From the NCBI RefSeq assembly GCF_017654505.1, contig NC_054565.1, forward strand, positions 7,398,512-7,462,511: a stretch of 64,000 nucleotides of DNA, written 5' to 3'. This document shows positions 1-8,600 of the stretch, one piece after another. The notes beneath the pieces are model-generated. The model was not told where the DNA came from. It saw nothing but the letters and a program-made list of their open reading frames with translations, and made no database searches. This stretch comes from Polyodon spathula. Taxonomy: Eukaryota > Chordata > Actinopteri > Acipenseriformes > Polyodontidae. Position 1 is the stretch's first letter. The number at the start of each line of letters is the position of its first letter. Made by a program: the position numbers and the translations under genes.

Positions 1-720
1 CTGTGTGCTCAGTGTGTGTTTGTGTATGTGTGCTGCTCAGTGCTCTCATCTCTGCTCAGTGGGGGTGTGTGTGGGGTGGGGGTGGGGGGGGGGGGTGGGT
101 GCACTGGTGTGTGCTCTCATCTCTGCTCAGTGGGGGGGTGTGTGGGGTGGGGTGGGGGGGGTGGGGGGTGTGCTGCTCAGTGCTCTCATCTCTGCTCACG
201 AGTGGGGGTGTGTGGGGGGGGGGGGTGGGGGGTGGGGGGTGTGCTGCTGTGCTATGCTCTCATCTCTGCTCAGTGGGTGGGGGTGTGTGTGGGTGGGGGT
301 GGGGGTGGGGGTGGGGGTGTGTGTTTCAGTGCTCAGTGAGTCACGAGAGGTCTCGAGTCAGTGGGGGTGTGTGTGGGGGATGGGGGTGGGGGTGGGGGGT
401 GTGACTGCTCAGTGCTCTATCTTCTCTGCTCAGTGGGGGGGTGTGTGGGGTGGGGGTGGGGGGGGGGGGGTGGTGTGTGCTGCTCAGTGCTCTCACCTCT
501 GCTCAGTGGGGGTGTGTGTGGGGTGGGGGTGGGGGGGGTGCTGCTCAGTGCTGTAGAGAGTGCTCTCATCTCTGACTCACCAGTGGGGGTGTGTGTGTGG
601 GAGGGTGTGGGGGTGGGGGACGAGAGCGAGTAGCGAGAGGAGAGAGTGCTCTCATCTACGACTCAGTGGGGGTGTTGTCACACGACGAGTAGGTGTGACG
701 GGGTGAGAGTAGAGCTCAGT
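1..720. repeat. G-rich minisatellite with CTCATCTCTGCTCAGTG units
   Basis: Imperfect tandem units of roughly 50-65 bp alternate a conserved CTCATCTCTGCTCAGTG motif with variable GGGGTGGGGGTGGG runs. It lies in a KIAA0319L intron, where the sense strand is C-rich. Multiple runs of four or more G give strong G-quadruplex potential. No exon is seen. Confidence 0.9.
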
Positions 721-791
721 GCTCTCCCCTGCCTGTGTACTCCTGGATTTACGAGAGCAACAGAATGTCGCTGTCCAGGACAGAGTAGCAG

Positions 792-913
792 GTCGCTGTC
801 CAGCACTCTCAGCAGGACTGCGATCTGCCGTATCAGCATGCCCTTCTGCCTCTCGCTCACCTGACTCACCCCCACGGCCAGCAGCATCTCCACCAGGTCA
901 CTGTGCTGCGGGT
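792..913 (-). CDS. KIAA0319L: KIAA0319L exon 17: juxta-PKD conserved segment (end uncertain)
   Basis: The acceptor CCCTCAG precedes 913. The exon encodes PQHSDLVEMLLAVGVSQVSE then RQKGMLIRQIAVLLRVLDSD, conserved in the family. After this the bases for VLDSD occur a second time 25 nt on (767-781), a direct duplication that shifts the frame; no convincing donor follows either copy. Coordinates beyond 792 are left open. Confidence 0.8.
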
Positions 914-985
914 CTGAGGGCAGAAAGCAGGGTTCAAATAGGTAAGAGACCCACAGGCATGGGGCACAGACTGCCCTGTGTGTGT

Positions 986-1028
<43 letters not shown>

Positions 1029-1069
1029 TCTCTCAGTGACTGAGAGTGCTGCACGGGGACCGTGTGGAG

Positions 1070-1111
<42 letters not shown>

Positions 1112-2778
1112 TCTCTCTCTCTCTCTCTCTGTACTGACCCGGTCTGACCTCCACAGTGCCCCTGGCAGTGCTGCTCTCCCCCTTGGCGTCGCTGACCCGC
1201 AGATTGAAGGTGTAGGTTCCCTCCACCAGGTTAGTGAGCAGCAGCACGGGCTGCCGGTCCGACTGGTTCAGAACATCCTGCAGAACAGAACCGCAGGAGA
1301 GGATCACAGGAGTGTTAGAGTGGGAGTGCACAGCCTCGTAATAGAACCCCACCGCCCTCCCCCACCGGAATTAACCCCTAACCCCACCCCTCAGTCAGTG
1401 GGGGCCCGCCGCCGCGGGGGGAGCTCGTCCCGGCTCCACTGGTAGCTCACCACTCCCTTGTCGTCGGAGGATTTTGACCCGTCGAGAGCAGCCATATTCA
1501 GGGGGAGGGCGAGCTGCACATTGCCAGAGATCCGAGCCACAGGGGGCTGATTCAACTCTGACAGGAGAGAGACAGAGAGAGAGAGAGTTATACAGAGATG
1601 CACAGAGAGAGACATGGGCTGGTTTGAGAGGAGACACAGAGTAACAACACACACACAGAGACAAAGAAGACAGGGCTGGTTCAGCTGTGACAGGAGGAGA
1701 GTGTCTCTCCCTCTCCCCCCTCACACACTCACCCTCTTTCACGATGACCCTCACAGTGTCACTGCTCGCCAGGTTCCTCTCGTCTCGCACGCTCAGTGTG
1801 AACTCGTACACGCCCACCTGCAGCCCCGTCACCGTGGCGACGGCGCTGTCTGCGTTCTCGATCTTCACTCCGTCCGGACCGCTGACAGACACAGACAGAC
1901 ACAGAGGTGCTTAAACTTGAACACATTGGGAATGTTTGTAAGCAAATAAAAAAACATGAGAATCTGCCCTCCATCGGTGGGGAGCTGTTACTGTGCGAAA
2001 GACTGCATGCACACAACACTGACACGAGCCCGAGAGAGACTCTGTATCAATACCCTGACAACTGTAAACTGACCGGACCTGTGTGTGTGTGAGTGAGTGA
2101 GTGAGTGAGTGAGTGAGTGAGTGAGTGGTTACTGACGCGAGCCCGAGAGAGACTCTGTGTCAATACCCTGACAACTCTAAACTGACCGGACCTGTGTGTG
2201 TGTGAGTGAGTGAGTGAGTGAGTGGTTACTGACGCGAGCCCGAGAGAGACTCTGTGTCAATACCCTGACAACTCTAAACTGACCGGACCTGTGTGTGTGC
2301 GAGTGAGCGAGTGAGTGAGTGAGTGGTTACTGACGCGAGCCCGAGAGAGACTCTGTGTCAATACCCTGACAACTCTAAACTGACCGGACCTGTGTGTGTG
2401 TGAGTGAGTGAGTGAGTGAGTGGTTACTGACGCGAGCCCGAGAGAGACTCTGTGTCAATACCCTGACAACTCTAAACTGACCGGACCTGTGTGTGTGTGA
2501 GTGAGTGAGTGAGTGAGTGGTTACTGACGCGAGCCCGAGAGAGACTCTGTGTCAATACCCTGACCCGGCACACTCCCTGCTGCAACACTGCAGCCCAGCA
2601 GAGACCGGACCTGCGAGCAGAGAGGATCCGGACTGAATCCTCAGCAGATCCCAGGGATGGAAATAAGGCTCCTATTGCACCGCAGCCACACCCATTGCAG
2701 GTTTTACTGCTGCCAGCTTGATTAGTCACGGTGTGTGCAGGTAACAAGTTCAGGTTCAGAGGGGCTCTTGAATAGATC

Positions 2779-2828
<50 letters not shown>

Positions 2829-5560
2829 CAAGGATCCAGGTACCTGGTTTTCTCCCAGCGGTATGACGCAATCTTCTGGTCATCGCTGCTCTTGCTCCCG
2901 TCCAGTGTGGTGCTGTCTACGGGCAGGGTCAGCTCCTTCTCCGGCCCCGCGTCCGCACGGGGGGGCTTGTTATTCTCTGAGGGGGGGGGGGGGGGGGGGG
3001 AAAACTCAGGATCACACTCCCTCATCTCGTGTATCTCTGTGCTGACCTTGCATTGCCTCTAGTGAAGTGTGGATGTACCACTAAAAATGGATCCCCACAA
3101 TCACCAGCAAATACTTCAGCATTAAAGCAACAACAAATACTTTAATGTGGTGAGAACGATGTCATAGTAGGTCCTCGCTGCTTTACAGCTATACACACAC
3201 ACAGACTCCCACACTGACCCGGCTGCACGATGACGGTCACCTCGGCAGTGTCTTGCTGGTTGGCCGAGTCGGTGACGGTCAGCTGGTAGGTGTAATCGCC
3301 CTCCTGCATCGCCGAGAGCTGCAGAGTGGAGGTGCGCACACCCTGACCAGGGAACAGACACAGAGACAGAGAGACAGGAGAGAGCAGCTTCAAACACTGG
3401 ACTTTATAATGCACCAGATCAACAATCCAGCAGTGACACTGTAGCAGCATGTGAGCGAGTGTGTCTGTGTGAGTGTGAGTGTGCACACACCTGCATCTCC
3501 ACCACCTTGTCCTTGCTCTGCGGGCTGAGTGACCACTCATAGCTGAGGAGCCCATGGTCGTCGGTGCTCTGGTTCCCGAACAGCGTGATGGAGTTCTGCG
3601 GAAGCGTAATCACCTGATTGGGACCGGCGTTCGCCACAGGGGGGTAATCCACAGCCTTTAACACGGAGAGAGAGGCCAGCGCGGAGCCACGGGCTCCGTC
3701 AGAGTCGACCACTGTGAGGCTGAGAGGAGAGGAGAGGAGAGAGGAGAGTCAGAGTCGACCACTGTGAGGCTGAGAGGAGAGGAGAGGAGAGTCAGAGTCG
3801 ACCACTGTGAGGCTGAGAGGAGAGGAGAGGAGAGGAGAGGAGAGGAGAGGAGAGGAGTCAGAATCGACCACTGTGAGGCTGAGAGGAGAGGAGAGGAGAG
3901 GAGAGAGGAGTCAGAGTCGACCACTGTGAGGCTGAGAGGAGAGAGGAGTCAGAGTCGAACACTGAGGCTGAGAGGAGAGGAGAGGAGAGGAGAGAGGAGA
4001 GTCAGAGTCGACCACTGTGAGGCTGAGAGGAGAGAGGAGAGAGGAGGAGAGGGAGAGAGAGGAGAGTCCTCTCCTTCTCCTCTCTCAGGCTTCAGGTCGA
4101 CTCCTCGCTGTGAGCTGAGAGGAGAGGCTCCCAGCTCTCCTCTCCGAGAGGTCCTCAGAGTCGACCACTGTTGAGCTGAGAGGAGAGAGGAGTCAGAGTC
4201 AGAGTCTCCTCTCCGCTGTCTCAGTGGAGAGGAGAGGACTCTCCTCTCTCTCCTCTCAGAGTCGACCCACTGTGAGGCTCTCCGACTCTCCTCTCTAGAG
4301 GAGAGAGGAGTCAGAGTCAAACACTGAGGCTGAGAGGAGAGGAGAGGAGAGGAGAGAGGAGAGTCAGAGTCGACCACTGTGAGGCTGAGAGGAGAGGAGA
4401 GGAGAGAGGAGTCAGAGTCGAACACTGTGAGGCTGAGAGGAGAGGAGAGGAGAGAGGAGTCAGAGTCGACAACTGTGAGGCTGAGAGGAGAGGAGAGGAG
4501 AGTCAGAGTCGAACACTGTGAGGCTGAGAGAAGAGGAGAGGAGAGTCAGAGTCGACCAACGTAAGGCTGAGAGAGAACAGGAGAGGAGAGGAGAGAGGAG
4601 TCGGAGTTCACCACTGTGAGGCTGAGAGGAGAGGAGAGTCGAGTCAGAGTCGACCACTGTATGGCTGAGAGAGAACAGGAGTCGGAGTTCACCACTGTGA
4701 GGCTGAGCCCTGGGACTCGGTTGGCCAGTTTGAGGATGGGGTATGAAGTAGGGAGTAGGGGGGTAGGGTTTACCTGAAGGTGTAGTTCCCCGGGACCAGG
4801 TTGGCCAGTTTGAGGATGGGGGTGTCTGCAGAAACTTTCTCCTCCCGCAGGGGTCCTTTCACCTCCTCCCAGTGATAGGAGACCACATGTTCATCATCCG
4901 TGCTCTCTGAGGGGGGGGGGTGGGGGGGAGTTAGAAGAGTTGAAATGCTGCGTTGTGTCCAGCATGTAAAGCTGTATCGTGGTTCTGCGCTGGGGTGCTG
5001 GCAGTGTAAAGCTGTATCGTGGTTCTGCGCTGGGGTGCTGGCAGCGTAAAGCTGTATCGTGGTTCTGTGCTGGGGTGCTGGCAGCGTAAAGCTGTATCGT
5101 GGTTCTGTGCTGGGGTGCTGGCAGCGTAAAGCTGTATCGTGGTTCTGTGCTGGGGTGCTGGCAGCGTAAAGCTGTATCGTGGTTCTGTGCTGGGGTGCTG
5201 GCAGCGTAAAGCTGTATCGTGGTTCTGTGCTGGGGTGCTGGCAGCGTAAAGCTGTATCGTGGTTCTGTGCTGGGGTGCTGGCAGCGTAAAGCTGTATCGT
5301 ATCGTGGTTCTGTGCTGGGGTGCTGGCAGCGTAAAGCTGTATCGTGGTTCTGTGCTGGGGTGCTGGCAGTGTAAAGCTGGATCGTGGTTCTGTGCTGGGG
5401 TGCTGGCAGTGTAAAGCTGTATCGTGGTATCTGTACACAGCTCTACTCACGGCTGCCGTCGATGACAGTGGAGCTGGTGGGCAGAGAGATCTCCTGGAAC
5501 CGCGGCGAGACCACAGCCACGGGGGGCTGGTTCACTCGGGGCTCTGAGAGACAAAGAGAG

Positions 5561-5602
<42 letters not shown>

Positions 5603-5647
5603 ATTTAGAATGGGTGTGTGCACAATGCTGTATTGAAACGGGTATCA

Positions 5648-5691
<44 letters not shown>

Positions 5692-8600
5692 TTCAAGCTC
5701 ACCTGGCTTGACGGTAACGTTGACGAAGCCCTGCCCGTGAGCCCCCTCCCCGTCCACCAGCACCTCGAAATCATACAGACCCTGCGTGAGCTACGAGAGA
5801 CACACGGGTCAAACACACAGCAACACTAACACTGCAGCAACACCTCAAACTCATCCACACCCTGCGTGAGCTACCAGAGAGACACGGGCCAAACACACAG
5901 CAACACTAACACTGCAGCAACACCTCAAACTCATCCACACCCTGCGTGAGCTACCAGAGAGACACGGGCCAAACACACAGCAACACTAACACTGCAGCAA
6001 CACCTCAAACTCATCCACACCCTGCGTGAGCTACCAGAGAGACACGGGCCAAACACACAGCAACACTAACACTGCAGCAACACCTCAAACTCATCCACAC
6101 CCTGCGTGAGCTACCAGAGAGACACGGGCCAAACACACAGCAACACTAACACTGCAGCAACACCTCAAACTCATCCACACCCTGCGTGAGCTACCAGAGA
6201 GACACGGGCCAAACACACAGCAACACTAACACTGCAGCAACACCTCAAACTCATCCACACCCTGCGTGAGCTACCAGAGAGACACGGGCCAAACACACAG
6301 CAACACTAACACTGCAGCAACACCTCAAACTCATCCACACCCTGCGTGAGCTACCAGAGAGACACGGGCCAAACACACAGCAACACTAACACTGCAGCAA
6401 CACCTCAAACTCATCCACACCCTGCGTGAGCTACCAGAGAGACACGGGCCAAACACACAGCAACACTAACACTGCAGCAACACCTCAAACTCATCCACAC
6501 CCTGCGTGAGCTACCAGTGAGACACGGGCCAAACACACAGCAACACTAACACTGCAGCAACACCTCACACAGCAGACATTCGGAGCACATGCAGGCACCA
6601 CAGTGTCGCAGAGTGATTGCAATGAATGAATGGGAGTGTGTGACAGCAAGTGTGTGACAGTGTGAGTGTGTGACAGTGAGTGTGTGACAGTGAGTGCATG
6701 TGACAGTGAGTGCATGTGACAGTGTGAGTGTGAGGGAGTGTGTGACAGGGAGTGCGTGACAGTGTGAGTGTGAGGGAGTGTGTGACAGGGAGTGCGTGAC
6801 AGTGTGAGTGTGTGACAGTGAGTGCGTGACAGTGTGAGTGTGAGGGAGTGTGAGACAGGGAGTACGTGACTGTGCGAGTGTGAGGGAGTGTGAGACAGGG
6901 AGTACGTGACTGTGCGAGTGTGTGACAGTGAGTGCGTGACAGTGAGTGCTCACCTTGCTCAGTTTGAGAGTCTGCGAGTGCTTGCCCTCCATCTCCCCAC
7001 TGTAATCCTTGGGGTGAGTGATGAGCCGCCAGTCAAAAGTGTAGCTGGAGCCTGAGAGAGAGAGAGAGAGAGACATGTTTACTAACCCCTGGACCCTGTT
7101 CATTGTAATAATATCATGAGCATTATTACAACAATGCACCCTGACTCTGTACCTTCAGGGGGCTCCGGCAGCACGAAGGCGTTGAGCTCCACCTCGTTCA
7201 TGGGCAGGGTCACCTCCACGCTGTTCCCAGCCGAGACCACCAGCTCCCGCACACCTGGGGGGGAGGGGAGGGGAGGAGAGGAGCGGAGAGGAGAAGATAG
7301 AGGAGAGATGAGAGGAGAGGAGAGAGAGAGATGAGAGATGGAGAGGAAAAGAGGAGAGGAGAGAGGCCAGCGGGTCAGACTGACTGAAGGGCTGTCAGAC
7401 AGTCAGTGGGTCTCACTCAGTGTTAGTGTGTCTTTCACATACTCTATTAAAACCTGTATGGTGCACAGCGCTAAACACAGACACATACGCAGGGCTTACT
7501 TAAAAACATTTAGGAAGCCAAACAAAAACTAGTGCGTGTCCCTCATTGTGAGGGATTCTCTGTGTGCCTACTCCATTATCAGTGTGTGCGTGTCCCTCAT
7601 TGTGAGTGCGTCTCTGTGTGCCTACTCCATTATCAGTGTGTGCGTGTCCCTCATTGTGAGTGCGTCTCTGTGTGCCTACTCCATTATCAGTGTGTGCGTG
7701 TCCCTCATTGTGAGTGCGTCTCTGTGTGCCTACTCCATTATCAGTGTGTGCGTGTCCCTCATTGTGAGTGCGTCTCTGTGTGCCTACTTCATTATCAGTG
7801 TGTGCGTGTGTGGGTGTGGGTGCGTGCGGGTGTGCGTGTGTGTGTGTCTCACCTGGTTTTGCGGTCGCTCGGGCGGCAGTGCTGGCCAGGGATGTGGGCT
7901 CGATTGACCTCTCGGAGGTCATGCTTGTGTTATTGGCAGTTGTCATGGTGATGGTCACTGTGGTGCGAGTGGGGTTCTGTCCTGTGGGGGGTGGGGCCTC
8001 CACTGCACTCTCATTGGAAGGCTTCCCATTCTTTCTATTGGCTGTCAGGCTGAAGGCCACAGGATTGGAGAAGGTCAACATGTGGGTGGAGTCTGGGGCA
8101 GCGGTTCCCATGGAAACAAGCTGTAAACAAAGAGACATTATAACGTGGGTCAAATCTGGAAAAAACCTTAAACAGTGACACCCACCCACACACGTACACT
8201 CCCCCCCCCCCCCCCCCCCCACTCCCCCCCCCCCCCCCCCCCCCCCCCCCCCACAGTCTTCTTCACCTCTCTCTCCCTCCTCTGCTCCTCCCTCACTCTC
8301 ACCTCTCTCCGTCTCCTCAGCTCCCTCTCGTCTCCTAACCCCAGCCGTGAATCTCCATGGCGACCAGGCAGGCCACTCCCCTTCCTGTATCCGTGGAGGC
8401 AAGAGTGAATTCGTAATGAAGATTTATGCCCCTGGTTTAAAACTATTTCCTGCTATTTTCCTCAATGTCATTCATTCCAGTTTCAAACCACAAACCCGGC
8501 TAACTCACCTGTGGTTCTGGATGTCCTGCAGCCAATCAAAATCCTCCGCCTGCACTTGGCCCCCCCCTTCGGGGTGTGTCACAAACACCAGCAGCGAATC

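Noticed and set aside
1614..1949. Plus-strand open frames opposite KIAA0319L exons (also near 3253, 8511, 7768)
   Set aside because: Shadows of conserved minus-strand exons with matching splice phases.
5791..6560. CRISPR-like appearance of regularly spaced repeats
   Set aside because: Units are contiguous and identical with no variable spacers, in vertebrate DNA with spliced genes; an ordinary minisatellite.
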